Of a stretch of DNA of 64,000 nt, positions 33,619-46,064 are shown in pieces (position 1 is the stretch's first letter; each line of letters opens with the position of its first letter). The position numbers were made by a program, and so were the translations under genes. The notes beneath the pieces were generated by a model. The model saw nothing but the letters and a program-made list of their open reading frames with translations, was not told the DNA's origin and did no database searches. The DNA comes from Holothuria scabra (taxonomy: Eukaryota; Echinodermata; Holothuroidea; Aspidochirotida; Holothuriidae): the NCBI GenBank assembly GCA_037179385.1, contig CM074190.1, forward strand, positions 5,842,284 to 5,906,283, written 5' to 3'.

Positions 33619-34505
33619 CTTATTAGATAGATAGAGGTTTACAGAGAGGAAAAGTATTTAAGCGTATGACTTCAACTGATTTTATTTTTTAAATGTTAAA
33701 AGTTGGGAACCCAATTTTAGTGAGCAGCAACAGCTAAATCGTGCAATATTTCCTTTTATTTCTGTCGAATATTTCATTCATAACATTTTAAGACTTCACG
33801 CGGTCACTCCTGGCAAATTTCAAATTTGAGGAGAAAACTTTTGTCACACGACTATATACTCTCAATAATTGATCATGAACAGGACAGTAAACAACAATTT
33901 TTCAACCTGGGCGTCTACTTTTTCTCTTTAAAGAGCAGGAGAACTTATCCCAAATCGAAATAGTGTAGTAGACTGTCCTGTTTCGTGTTTTATTTTTGTG
34001 AGTCTTGTACATTTCCACTGGTAAAGACTGATGTAGGAACCTATAGAACAATTACACCAATAGGATAAAAACTATTTAAACAGCAGACGCAAGCTTTTAG
34101 AAAACCTATCTACTGGCATAAGGTAGGTCACCGCAAAACCGCACCTGCTTGCAGGGAAACTTTCAAATTATAGGAGCGTCTTTTCCCTCATTGGCAGTGG
34201 GGGATTCAAGCCCCCCCCCCCCCCAAAAAAAAAATAAAAATAAAAATAAAAATATCTCCGAGGTTGTTTATACCTTAATGATTTACTTCCGTATTGTTGA
34301 AAAAACTGCCGAAGAGAGCTACTACATGCATAAATATAAATTGATCCCCTCCCCCCTCCAGTCACACCTCTTCCCCAATTTTCCGCACCTCGCAGGTGGT
34401 TGAGACTTATTTGCGAAAACCGCGGTATGCACACTGTTAATTTTTTCGAGAGCTCAATGTGTCATCTAAAATAGTAGCGTGATCCACTTGCGTACCACGC
34501 CCCTG
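33619..34505. repeat. Family A MITE fragments and C/A-rich sequence
   Basis: About 33770-33880 and 33935-34015 carry family A words (AATTTGAGGAGAAAACTTTTG, GTAGTAGACTGTCCTG) in opposite senses. A run of C then A at 34211-34235 precedes AAAAATAAAAATA repeats. Confidence 0.5.
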
Positions 34506-36964
34506 CAGGGTTGTCCAGGATTTCCCCGACAGGGAGGCCAGCATTTTAAGGCCCCGACAAAGGCTTTGAGTCAGTCCCGGTGGGACGTGACTTAACATTT
34601 TGAGGCGCGCGTAGCGGGCGAATTTTTTGGCCTTCATTACAACAAGAACTTCAAAATCTGAAGTTTATTTTGCAGACAAAATTTAAATTTTTTAAAGAAA
34701 GTTTGCTTTTGTGAGGACCATTAAAAAGTTGGGGTGTTTATTGAAGGATCTGTCCTCCATATGGGAAAAATTAAAAACGTTATATAGGCGACAGCTGTCA
34801 ATATTTTGGGGTTACGAATTTAATCGTACTAGGCCTACGTACTAAGGCTTTAACACGAGACTAGGTTGCCCCGAAAAAGTTTTTCCCTTTTTGAACGAAG
34901 ATTTGAAAATTAAGAGCTTATTTTATTGGAGAAATTTTGGAATTTAATGGAAGAAAATTTGGTTTGAGGGTACAGTTAATATGATATATTTGGGTTTTTT
35001 ATTTAATGATATGACTTTCATGAGCAAAATTAGGTAGAATGTTGGGGTGATTAACAAAGTTGTGTTTGGTTATTCATCGTACGGAGTAGGCCTATCCATC
35101 GAAATTGGAAAATCTTGCCACTTTTAACAATCTGAAGCTTAAACTGGAAAAATTTTTTAACTTTGTGACTAATTTACGGTTTTTATGGGAGAATCTAATC
35201 TTCTGACAAGAAAATCAAGTAGGGCGTGATCTGTAGTTTGGTTAGGGTAACTGAATATCATCATGCAGATTAAGGCCCTTGGACCATATCGGGAAAATTC
35301 TCCCGCGGAAACAGTTTGGCTTCCCATACATTTGAAGTTGTATATTTTATGTATTGACATAGACGTACGGGAGCGTTTCATTTTGGGAGCGGCAGAATTG
35401 TCTCTTTTTTCCGAAAAATGTAATTTTGCCAGAACGACTATCAAAGTGCAGAGAGCACAGGTATTTTTTAAAAATTGAGAACCTTCAGACAGCAGGAAAT
35501 GGCATTTCCCGGGCTCGTACCTAAAAACAAATCAGCCATTATTTTGAGCTGTCTTTCGCAATAAAATTTTCACTTTATAACATTGTCCCAAAACGAAGAA
35601 CAATTTGCAAGCTTGCAATGTTCTGTTAAGTAATCTGTTCGACCAAAATACTCTGTCTAAGAGGAGCGCCACCATCAGTTGGCGCGAAGCGTACAGAAAA
35701 TTGTTAAAAAATCTAACCCTTCAGACAACCGGAACAGGCATTTTCCAGACTTGTAACTAGCAATAAAGCAGTCTTTATTTTCAGCTTTCCTTTAACATGA
35801 AAGTTTCACTTCAATTGAAAAATCCAACTTGCTAAGTGATCAGAAAATTACCAGATAAAAGGGCACTGCTGCAATTAATTTGATGTAATGATCTTGTCTC
35901 TTTTCGGGGGAAAACTCCGCAACGGAATTGAAAACATACTAGTGCTCTTGCCTCTGTTAGGAATCGTCGTTGTAGTCCATTCCAAGGCCCTATAAAAAGA
36001 TGGGATTTTCTACGTGACTTCCCGAACTCCAGACTATAAATTATTTTTCTTCCTATGTATTTGAATTTTTGAAAATATGTCACGTTACAAGGTGGCTTCA
36101 AATGAATTTTTAGTCAGACTTACTTGGGAGACATTTTCACACTACTGTTTATCATCAGCTTATGTGTCGCTGAAACGGCCTGTCTGATTTTCATTACCGT
36201 TACTAGAATTCGACTGTAGGGGCAGACCAGGTGGCAGAATATTCGGCACTGCATGCACCTGAACAACCTCTCGTCTGTTTTTGCCATGCAGGAAAATTCG
36301 GAATTGTGAGTTTTCTTCAAGAATATGGTCTTCTAGTGAGCAAAATCAAGAAAACCCTCCGGATGACTGAAGTTTATTAGACCCGCATCTTTTATCAGTT
36401 TAATGTGGGCATGCAGATGAAGGCTCCCCGACGAAATTGGGTTTTCTCAACAACAGGGGGAAGGGCAGCCTTCCCCGACGGGAGCATGACCTTGAGGATT
36501 GAAGATGGGATGAGTGATAACAGAGCTAGTAAGAAGTGATTCAAACAGATTCAGATAGGCATTAAAATACCGTTACAAAATAATGAAATAGTTCCAAAAA
36601 AAAGATCATGATCATCCTTCTATTAACTTCAGTCCTTTACGTTCATTTTAGACCTCACCGAAAGACATTTCCATCCTTCCACGATGGGGAGGAGATAGGG
36701 CAAGGCACATAAAATGAGGTTTAACCGAGCAAAGAAGAAGTGATTGAACATCGATTCCGATATGTATTAAAATAGCATTTCAAAACAAAAAATATGTTCA
36801 TCCATCCAGTAATTTCAATCCTTGTGTGTTTTTCTTTTTCTTTTTTTTTTCTTTTTTTTATTTTTCAGGCCTCACCGACGAAATCGCCGACCTTCCCCGA
36901 CGGGGGGGGGGGGGGGAGGAGGAGCATGGCCCCGGCCCCCGCTGGCGCCACCCCTGCGCCCCTG
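34506..36964. repeat. 2-kb dispersed repeat with GTGGCGCCAG ends, copy 2
   Basis: Aligns with 22679-24727: GGCGACAGCTGTCAATATTT, CTTGCCACTTTTAACAATCT, GACATAGACGTACGGGAGCG, AATTGAGAACCTTCAGACAG, TTGGCGCGAAGCGTACAGAA. It is about 400 bp longer because the right part (about 36340-36870) repeats a CCCCGACG-ended unit twice. Ends GCTGGCGCCACCCCTGCG. Poly-G run at 36902-36916. Confidence 0.65.
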
Positions 36965-37317
36965 ATGCCACGTACAGGGGCTATCTAGAATTACTGCATG
37001 CGCAGGGCATGCACTTCGCACCATGGCTTACCAAGCTGCATTCTTACATTCACCGCTGTGTGTGTACGGCACAATACATGCAAATTCAAAAGCTACACAA
37101 TCAGTGACGTAGCTATAGACGAGTGAGAGTGGAGGGCGATTGTTGACCCCTGATTCTGAATAACTGAAATCCGAAAATTTGCTAGCCTGTATATAGGAAA
37201 CCAGATCCGGCATCAAGTAACATTGGAAAAGTGTACTGCGGTTTACCAACTTTTCCTCCATAACATTCCGTAATATATTATCTCCAATACAAACATATTC
37301 TGAAATATTTCTTGAAA

Positions 37318-37608
37318 GGGCCAATCCTCTCAACCCAAACCACAATTTGGGTATGGGTTTACCAAAATTCTCAATTGGCTCAGCTGTTTCATCGACAGCT
37401 AATTCAAACTATGCTAAATACCAAAGCTTATATTACACAGCATTAACTGTACTGAGACTCCTTGATTAAACTGGACTTTTCTATACTCACCCTGAAGCAA
37501 TAAACTAAGATTTTTTCTGGATGAGGATGAATTTCAGACAATTATGGGAGGGGGTTAAGTAAAAGGGTACGAGAATTGGTGCTGTTTGGGGTGAGAGAAT
37601 TGGACTTA
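37318..37608 (-). mobile_element. GGCCCAG MITE, inverted copy
   Basis: Reads in reverse TTAAGTCCAATTCTCTCACC to GAGAGGATTGGCCCTTT. Shares CACCCTGAAGCAATAAACTA with other copies in inverse sense. Confidence 0.7.
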
Positions 37609-37906
37609 AAAGAAAAGCAAAATTTTCGGCGCGCTTTGGGCGTCACATATACTTTTTAAAGTTCGGGAAACTCTCCCAGCGAAAACTGGAAATGAAAAAA
37701 AATCAGAAGTGTGACAGATGTGGTAACTGATTATCAACTACAGTGCACGTTTTTTGGCTAATTCCAAATTTTCTCGTATGGGAGCTCAGAAAAACAAATG
37801 TTTCGAAAACATTTTAAATGCCTTCGGGTAGCCTTAATCCGCAAGCCAACGATAGCATTATGTAACAACAACGATCCCTATAGTCACAAAGCAACCTAAC
37901 ATGGCC

Positions 37907-38197
37907 TGGTAGCATTCCCATATGGGCCCCATATATGTCAAACCATATGGGTCCCATATTATTTTGCACCCAAGACCCATATGGGGCCATATGGGCCAGC
38001 CCAGTATGCCCTTATGCCCATATGGGATAGTACTGGGGCCCATATGGGGCAATTGCCCAAATGGGACCCAGCACTATCCCATATGCATCATATGGGTTAT
38101 CTGGGCTGGCCCATATGGGCCCCGTATGGATCTTGGGTGCAAAAGTTATATGGGCCCCATATGTTTGTTGATATGGGGCCATATGGGAATGCTACCA
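37907..38197. repeat. CATATGGG palindromic MITE
   Basis: Arms begin TGGTAGCATTCCCATATGGG and end ATATGGGAATGCTACCA. The whole 291 bp is an imperfect inverted repeat centred near 38052, and CATATGGG or CCCATATG occurs more than a dozen times. Frames read on either strand give Gly/Pro/Trp-rich peptides that are products of the repeat, not genes. Confidence 0.85.
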
Positions 38198-38812
38198 AGA
38201 CGTTTGCTTACGGGAGGGCAAACTCTCCAATAATCTCAAATCATTTCAAAATTGCTCAAAAATACCCAGGGATCTATCATTTTCTTCATCCATTTACTTC
38301 ATATTTTCAAATATTTGTTTAAGAAAGGAAAAAATTCGGCGCGCCTTACGCGCAGTAAATCACGTCCATATTCAATCTTTTAAAGGGAAAATACTGCGTT
38401 TAAAAATAATGCAACACAGCGCTCAAAGAAAGTAGCTCAAGACATGATTAACCATTCATTGTCAACCATTCACCCCAGCAATAGCTTCATCTTCACGAAA
38501 TATTATGAGCAAGAAGAGCTATAGAAGTTGCATCATTTGAAATGTTGGAAGTTTGGGTGAACAAATTAAACTTGAGCAACAAATAACTGAATTTCAATCT
38601 GAGGGAAACTTATTTTTTGAAAGGAAGACCACCATACTGCATTATTTTTAAAGCCTGTACATGGTCTGATATTTTGAACTGTCAAGATCTTGCTGTATAG
38701 AAAGTACAAGAAACCCAGAACTGAACATTTTCTATAACACAAACTCCATATTTTTAAATAATTGTTTTAAACACGTAAAAATTTTGGCGCGTTCCGCGCG
38801 CCTACGTCACTG

Positions 38813-39009
38813 AACACAAATTTGGTGATTCTCTTTTCGTACGGTCGTGATTTCCTTCTGCTGAATGAATCATGGCTTAGGGAAGCCGTTGTCGAATCAG
38901 AGAGCTGCAGCTCCCTGATCCAAGTCTCCAAATCTCATAGGTTCATTGCGTTATATGAAACTTGGGCGAGAGATGCGGTAAGTGACATCCATGGTAGCGT
39001 TAAATTGTA
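38813..39009. other. Unassigned sequence with an exon-like edge
   Basis: Plus-strand open frame 38822-38990 ends at GCG|GTAAGTG, a good donor, but the peptide (LLNESWLREAVVESESCSSL) matches nothing I know. Left unassigned. Confidence 0.25.
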
Positions 39010-39651
<642 letters not shown>

Positions 39652-41865
39652 TACACTTTAATAAAAACGAGTTGGCAGACCAATTTGGGCCTATCTCTAT
39701 TGAAAGATAAAAACGAATCTCTGCTGATGGCAATTCCTTTGGCCAGATGTATCCCAGTGTCGACGTTTCTCCCATAAATGTCGGTGAAGGACCAGTTGCT
39801 CGTATAGTTTCTCCGTAACGTTAAGTTAGATAAATTCTTCTTTTTCTAAAAAAAAAAACTGTGGAAATGCCCAAATCATCGGATCATCAAATTACATCGG
39901 CAACTACACTGTAATTTTCATTTAGCTGACATGTGATATTTTATTTGTGTAAGTGGTGCCTCGTTATGTTTAATTTATCTATACCTCTCATTTCACTCAA
40001 AGAGAGCATATTACTAACAGGTGGGGATCCGGGTGGGGGGGTTACGACATTAGCCCTCCCTTTTTTGCCAGATCAACAATTATACATAGTACGGAAAATT
40101 AGCAATGCAACTTCCTCACTTCCCTGCTTCCTCATAACTTCCCCCCCCCCCCTTTGGAATGTCTTGATCCGCGCCTGAAGAACAAGCTTATAAAATACTG
40201 CCACACATTAATACCATTGGACTACAATGTGTGTATAGACTCTTTTAGGAGATACAATGTTTAAGCTTATACTTTCATTACATTTAGCCTAACTATTGCA
40301 AAGAGCCTTAGCTCGAACGGTTTGTTTCATGGCACTGCAAAATATATTATATTCTTGTATAGGCATGTTGCCTAATTACCGGAGTTAATTTTACACTCGA
40401 TGTCTCAAGTTGGTCGAATGTGACATCGAACACACATGCAATCAATCAACGTAACAACAATGCATAACAGACGTGCGCTCTTTGCATCAGTACTACACAG
40501 CTTTAAGCCTATCTGTATATATTGCATTATCACACGGAAAGGACACTACACATGCGCATAGGCCTACTCAACCGTGCACCCAAGTTTTCTTGAGTTGCAA
40601 GATTTTATTGTTCATGGATTTGGCCAACGCTAGCAATGTGTTTGTGTGTACCTTTCGTTTTTTAGGTCCCCTCGACCGAAACCAAAGTGTGTACCGGCGC
40701 TCAATGGCCGTGTTTAGTCTACTACAGCAGTATGTTTAGCTGTTTAACCGTAAAACTATTGAAATATTACATTACTGCATTAGATTACACCGGTGAACGC
40801 CAAAAACAACCAATTTTGCGGGAGGGGTAACAGGGGGCAGGGAAACAAATCTGGGATGGGTAGGTAGTGTGCCCCAGTCCCTACACAGTCCTCCCACCCA
40901 CTCACTCACTTGCCTCCCCCATATGTCTCGTGTGGCATGTAAAGCAAATAACAACATAAGGCTGATAATTTTTCATTTTCAGAACTTAACATCTCACTTG
41001 GTTACACCCCTCGGCATAATATAGGCTACGGCTACCATAAAAATACCAGCGCATGCATTTAGTCTATACCAGATTATTTGCACAATCATTGTTAGACTAC
41101 AGGTACTTTACACCATAGTTGCAATTAACAAAATATATGGGCCCGGTATTCTAAAGCACTTGTGACGGAATTAATTTCTACCCATGTCACGTAAAATTAA
41201 TTATCAAACTATAATTACGATTACCGTTTAGTGGAACGACAAATAAAACAGAGCTCTAAAAAGGTAACATCGTCTAGTCTTATTCTTTCGATGTTACGTC
41301 TCAGAGATTTTTCGTGATTTTTAAGAAATCCACAATAATCTTTTATCCAAATTGTCACCGAACCAATAATAATGAAATATACTCTAACAGTGTTAAGTTT
41401 ACTGAAAAATTGCATGCGTCTTAAAAGAAAAATTTATTCCGTTGCCGCCACGTTTGTCGTTGCCGTTGTCATACAAGTGTGAACGTAGCTTAAGAATTCA
41501 TTTTCTGCTGCCAAGATAGCAAAAAAGTTTGAAAATTTTATAACTTCAGGCCCAGCCCAATGTAAAGATTGAGTTTGAAAGCAAACAATGCAAAGAGAGA
41601 ACACGTTGGAAAGTAACGTGAACGAAATGAGCCCCAATTTTCCCGGCTTGCAACAATTTAACCAGATAAAATTTTCTGATCCATCTTTATTTTCGGAAGA
41701 GTAAGTTTTTGGAACACGAGACCTCAAAATGAAGGATGTCTGGATGCGTTTAGCAAAGCGTGTCAGGTGCAATTTCCTGCAATCTGGGAGGCTTTTTTGG
41801 CAAAAACATCTTGGTACGCTACGCGCCAACCATTGGTGGCGCTCCGCTTAGATGGTAAAACGTGA
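39652..41865. other. Unassigned intergenic sequence with a possible hAT-like MITE
   Basis: Positions 40018-40177 start CAGGTGGGGATCCGG and end GATCCGCGCCTG, similar inverted ends with a C-run, but the flanking 8-mers do not agree. Nothing else was recognised. Confidence 0.35.
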
Positions 41866-42195
41866 ATCATATACCCCCCCCCCCCCCCCAAAAAAAAAAG
41901 TCCCTAGAACCGCGCCTGAGTCTTAGCTCGAATTTCAAGTAAATAAACTTTTTGATTTTAAATAAACCAGAGACTAAGAACTCATATTTTATGGAAAAAG
42001 TGGCTTTTCGACAACGAAAATTGAAATCTGCAATTTGTGTCAGATCGACTAGGCTGCACAAACTTGAGTGCCACTCAGGGCCTACACAAATTTACATACT
42101 TCTGCAAATAAGTTGTGTAAATGTGGCTTTTAACACGAATCATTTGAAATATCCGTTCCGTTTTAAGTGTATACCAACACTATGACAACACTTTA
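41866..42195. other. End of an unidentified repeat
   Basis: GGTACGCTACGCGCCAACC and GGTGGCGCTCCGCTTAG (just before this span) and then a C-run/A-run and GAACCGCGCCTG look like the right end of a CAGGCGCGG-type element. Its left end was not found. Confidence 0.35.
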
Positions 42196-42359
42196 GGATA
42201 GGCGTACGGGAGTAATTTTCTATGAGGGGGCAAGAGCAGTTTTTAATCCGAATAATGTCACTGTTTATTATGTTTTGTCCATGTTTTGCCCGAACAGAAC
42301 AACTGTTCTTGCCCGAATTTGGCGAGTGCCCCCCTGCACCCCGCCTAGTACGCCTATGA
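42196..42359. mobile_element. Small TIR element, AGGCGTACGGG-like ends
   Basis: GATAGGCGTAC at the left and GTACGCCTAT at the right, flanked by ACTTTA on both sides. Inner words (GAGGGGGCAAGAGCA, TTTTGCCCGAA, AATAATGTCAC) also occur at 48870-49010. Confidence 0.5.
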
Positions 42360-43283
42360 ACTTTAAAGTGCATATAGTACAGAACACATTATGCAGTATT
42401 CGGTTCAACTGTTCAAGTATTGAGTTCATTGAACATACATTGAACATTCTCAATTTTAAAAGAAATTGTGAGCACAATGTAGAGTCTGAATTCGGGTTGA
42501 GCATTAGATCTGCCTGTGTGGAGCGTTGTGACGGTGTGTCTTCTTCGCACGTGATCACTGTCTCAAAGTCAAAACCTCACCTGCTACGGCGGCTTAATTA
42601 AGAGTCAATGCGGTCATGGTTCACATTTCTTTTCCATGCCAATGTAGGGAAGATTCTTGGACATCATAGGTTTTGTTGTCTATTCTTTGCTCTCTCTTTC
42701 TGGGTAGACAGTACACTAAATGTGGGACCAAACGATGACAGTATGCAAGAAGTGCTGGCAAACTCTAGAGCTACAATCAGCAATAACACCACTTTGCCAG
42801 AGGGTAGGGAATACTTTATATAAAGTTTGCGGAGAGCAAAGTGGCTTTCATCTCCGTAGACACGTACGCACAGGGGACTTATGTTTTCTATTTTTCTTCC
42901 TCTTGGTTACTGAACGTAAAATTTTGATAAAATGAGCGACAGAGGTTGCAGACATCTTCATGTCATTGTTTGGACATGGTATGCTCTTCCGAACCGTGAA
43001 AATAACACCCGGTGACCGCACGAAAGTCCCTTGAGAAAAGGAAAAGAAACTAGACGATCTCGCATTTGCATTTGCTGTGCTGCAGTGACGGCCAAAATGG
43101 AAAAAGTCGTGTTGATTGGTCTGTATCACCATGAAGATGATGTCACACCATGAAGATGATGTGATGTCACAAAACACTGAGCCTGTTACACCAGGGAGTT
43201 GCTCTCCAGCAGCTCCCAGCATGGTTACACAACCGTCCGGGTCGGTGTGTTTTCCCAGTGCTCTCTGCTAACGAAATATCATA
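42360..43283. other. Intergenic, nothing recognised
   Basis: Several overlapping open frames without family resemblance. A 17-bp direct repeat CACCATGAAGATGATGT lies at about 43128-43162. Confidence 0.45.
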
Positions 43284-43690
43284 TATAATATAATATAATA
43301 TAATATAATATAATATAATATAATATAATATAATATAATATAATATAATATAATATAATATAATATAATATAATATAATATAATATAATATAATATAATA
43401 TAATATAATATAATATAATATAATGTAATGTAATGTAATATAATATAATATAATATAATATAATATAATATAATATAATATAATATAATATAATATAATA
43501 TAATATAATATAATATAATATAATATAATATAATATAATATAATATAATATAATATAATATAATATAATATAATATAATATAATATAATATAATATAATA
43601 TAATATAATATAATATAATATAATATAATATAATATAATATAATATAATATAATATAATATAATATAATATAATATAATATAATATAATA
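43284..43690. repeat. (TAATA)n pentanucleotide array, about 81 units
   Basis: A nearly perfect array broken only by three TAATG units at about 43421-43437. It lies about 300 bp downstream of the KCTD gene stop. Confidence 0.97.
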
Positions 43691-43991
43691 TTAATTTTGT
43701 CCTCTTTTTGGTTGGTACCGGGTCTGAGTCTCTACTGAGATGTTTCTACGCAATGGCATAGGCCTACTAGCTATATGACTGACCGTCACAGGTAGACTTG
43801 CAGGACTTCGAGTCCAACTCAAACTAATGGGAATGTACGGATTAGTTGACTTTGTGTTGTGTGCACAGTGCTTACTTCAAAAAATATTCGTTTGGTTTCA
43901 GGAAAACGGCAAGTCGGTCCCGTATGTGCGTCCTAGAAGCCAACATAGTTTCTCCTGACCACAAATTGACAATCGGTCTACACACATGTTA

Positions 43992-44693
43992 TCAAGGATT
44001 TTTAACCACCCTGCTAAAAACCCAACGGTCTGTGGATCTTTCATCACCGCCACTAGAAGATACCGCTTGAAGCTCGAATCCCATCTGAGTTAGCTCACGA
44101 AATAATTTCAATCTGTTCAAAGGTCGTTCACGTGGTAGAATAAGTCCATTTTCCTCTGGGCCAAATATGCGTCCAAACTGAGTCCTAAAAAGGTTGGAAT
44201 GACTTCCAAAACTTTCCATAACAGTAGGAATTTTTTTCAGTATATCAGCTCGAGCAAAAATTATCCAGTTGCCATTTGCACATTCAAATTCGACTTCCAG
44301 AAACTCTTGAATTTTCGGGGATTCTAACTTTCGATTTAATTCCTCTTGGCTTTCTATTCTTCTTTCCCGTAAACTCCTCAAAGCATCAACCATTTCAGCG
44401 ATCTGATAGTAATCTGCTTCCGCGATTAACATGTCCAACTCGGCGAAATTATCAGGCAAAATCAGCTCTGAGCGACGGAGAAAATTAAGCACGAAGCGAA
44501 ATAGCGGCCCATCGCCGTCAATGAGATATCGTCCTTCGCTGTCGTAAGTGGTAGACATACGACCACTGAACATTGAACCTAGCATAGAATCTGGATACCG
44601 TCGTAACGTCGACCTAGTAGTTGTGTAAATATGTCCGCCAACATTAAGCGACACAAATTCCTCCATTTTCAATTGATTTTCTTCCGAAGTCAT
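43992..44693 (-). CDS. KCTD6/KCTD21-like BTB (T1) domain protein, intronless
   Basis: 233 residues, complete and uninterrupted. KCTD proteins form oligomers through the T1-type BTB domain and act as substrate adaptors for cullin-3 ubiquitin ligases; the KCTD6/21 group targets HDAC1 and dampens Hedgehog signalling in vertebrates. The BTB domain spans about residues 11-112: FVSLNVGGHIYTTTRSTL, YPDSMLGSMFSGRM, LIDGDGPLFRFVLNFLRRSE, EADYYQIAEMVDAL. The C-terminus (RWVFSRVVKNP) resembles NWTFCRLARK of KCTD6. The first ATG in frame is at 44693-44691 with A at -3 (CAAAATGA); the frame continues 5' without another ATG. The single coding exon fits vertebrate KCTD6. Family assignment firm; exact orthology not. 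Confidence 0.9.
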   Translation of the reverse strand: MTSEENQLKMEEFVSLNVGGHIYTTTRSTLRRYPDSMLGSMFSGRMSTTYDSEGRYLIDGDGPLFRFVLNFLRRSELILPDNFAELDMLIAEADYYQIAEMVDALRSLRERRIESQEELNRKLESPKIQEFLEVEFECANGNWIIFARADILKKIPTVMESFGSHSNLFRTQFGRIFGPEENGLILPRERPLNRLKLFRELTQMGFELQAVSSSGGDERSTDRWVFSRVVKNP

Positions 44694-46060
44694 TTTGAAA
44701 CGATAAAGTATATAGGCACAGGTTATCCGAATGCAAAAATCGTTGTTAAAGCTATCCGTAGCCGCTATTGATGCCCATGCACTGTGCACATTGCCGTTCA
44801 GTTTCACGTTGACTCCCGCGTTTGTTGCTAAATTATATTAACGATTTCATTCATTGCACGCCGCATAAATCAATACATAAATTTAGCATAATGACGGCTT
44901 TTGGGCTAAAAATGGAAAAACCTGTGAGCAAGTCCAACATGCAAGCTCTACTTATAAACGTTATATATCATTTAAAATGATTTGTAAATCTACAGCTACA
45001 TCATGAAATCTATGAGTTTTTCGATGGATAAACACAATATTCAGGAAGAAGATCGGGCGAAGCAATCCATTAAATTTTTTAATTGCCTTCACCGACGAAC
45101 GAAATACGATGTTGATTTCGTCACTGTTATGCAGCAGCTTATCCGCTGTCACATGTTTAATGAAGAGTGATGGCGGCAAACTCTTTGAGGTTAAGCAGTG
45201 GAATTTGACAACATTCTTCCACTATTGTTGTGTATTTACATAACAATAGTGAGCACGTTCAGACTTCCGAGACAACTCACAGATTTACACTTTGAACAGG
45301 GTAACGGGACACCGGTGTATGTTTGTTGTATGTGTGAAGCTATCGTCAAACGAGACGCCGAAGGTGCCGACAGGGTGACCGTTTTGTTTATAGTGATATC
45401 GTGCTGGGAGACAGTACAAGTTTAGTTGCAGATCGAAGATCTTCGAAGATCCAGGGACGCAAAAGTGAGAGGTTCGGATTTTAGTGAGCCGAGTGAAGTT
45501 GCCTTGGACTTGGAGGGTAGTTTCACGGGATCGGTTATATTGCTTGCTAGTACGTAACGTTAGTAATTTTGTATTGTACTAAGTTTGTTAACATAACAGT
45601 ATATAGCCTACGAATAGGCCCATATTACAGCTACGGTTAAATTAGCTCCTTGTTAGGATAGTTACGTACGTTAATAAAGCCTAAAGGAAAGGCAGGTGGA
45701 CCCAAGTTGTCCTTGCGGAGAACATTTGGTACCGTACGTGGACGAAGTTTCATCTGTTATACTAACAAACATTAATTAGACCATTGTCTCGAGTGATCGA
45801 CCAGTGAATTCATAGCCTAGGCTACCTCTGGTCACCACAGTCTAAAGTTAGGCCCTACTCAGAAGTTGGAGGTGTTACTGTTAGTGTCAGGCGGCCTACT
45901 CGGTAGCTACAAAGTTGGACCATAACCTGTTGGATAGTAACTAGGCTGCAAATTGCTAACGGTGGGTATTTTTAATTTTAATGTTTTGTGATTGCTCATT
46001 CAACATAGGCTTCTTGCCATCTGTGTCCATCTCTCATAGCCTATTCAGTGAATAAGCACC
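44694..46060. other. 5' flank of the KCTD-like gene
   Basis: Presumed promoter/5' UTR region with no bounded element. A plus-strand open frame at 45198-45425 (LLLCIYITIVSTF start, then YVCCMCEAIVKRDAEG) has no recognised family. GATCTTCGAAGATC near 45438 is a palindrome. Confidence 0.4.
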
Positions 46061-46064
46061 ATCC

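Larger units (their letters stand above)
37102..38812. mobile_element. hAT-like element with CAGTGACGTAG ends, holding nested repeats
   Basis: Left CAGTGACGTAGCTA and right CTACGTCACTG are inverted ends. Flanks TACACAAT and AACACAAA share ACACAA (six of eight). Inside are the GGCCCAG MITE (37318-37608), the CATATGGG palindrome (37907-38197) and a copy of the 318-495 repeat (38466-38650). Motifs of the type TTTTCGGCGCGCTTTGGGCG recur at about 37622, 38333 and 38782. Confidence 0.55.

Noticed and set aside
37858..38322. Overlapping Gly/Pro/Trp-rich frames on both strands
   Set aside because: They are translations of the CATATGGG palindrome.
40018..40177. hAT-like MITE with CAGGTGGGGATC / GATCCGCGCCTG ends
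   Set aside because: The flanking 8-mers do not match, so the boundaries are not supported. It is mentioned only as a possibility.
41434..41829. 131-codon frame on the minus strand
   Set aside because: No domain, no splice support, and it ends in repeat-like GGCGC words.
45198..45425. 75-codon frame with a hydrophobic start
   Set aside because: It could be a signal-peptide exon but has no family resemblance, and no splice context could be confirmed.
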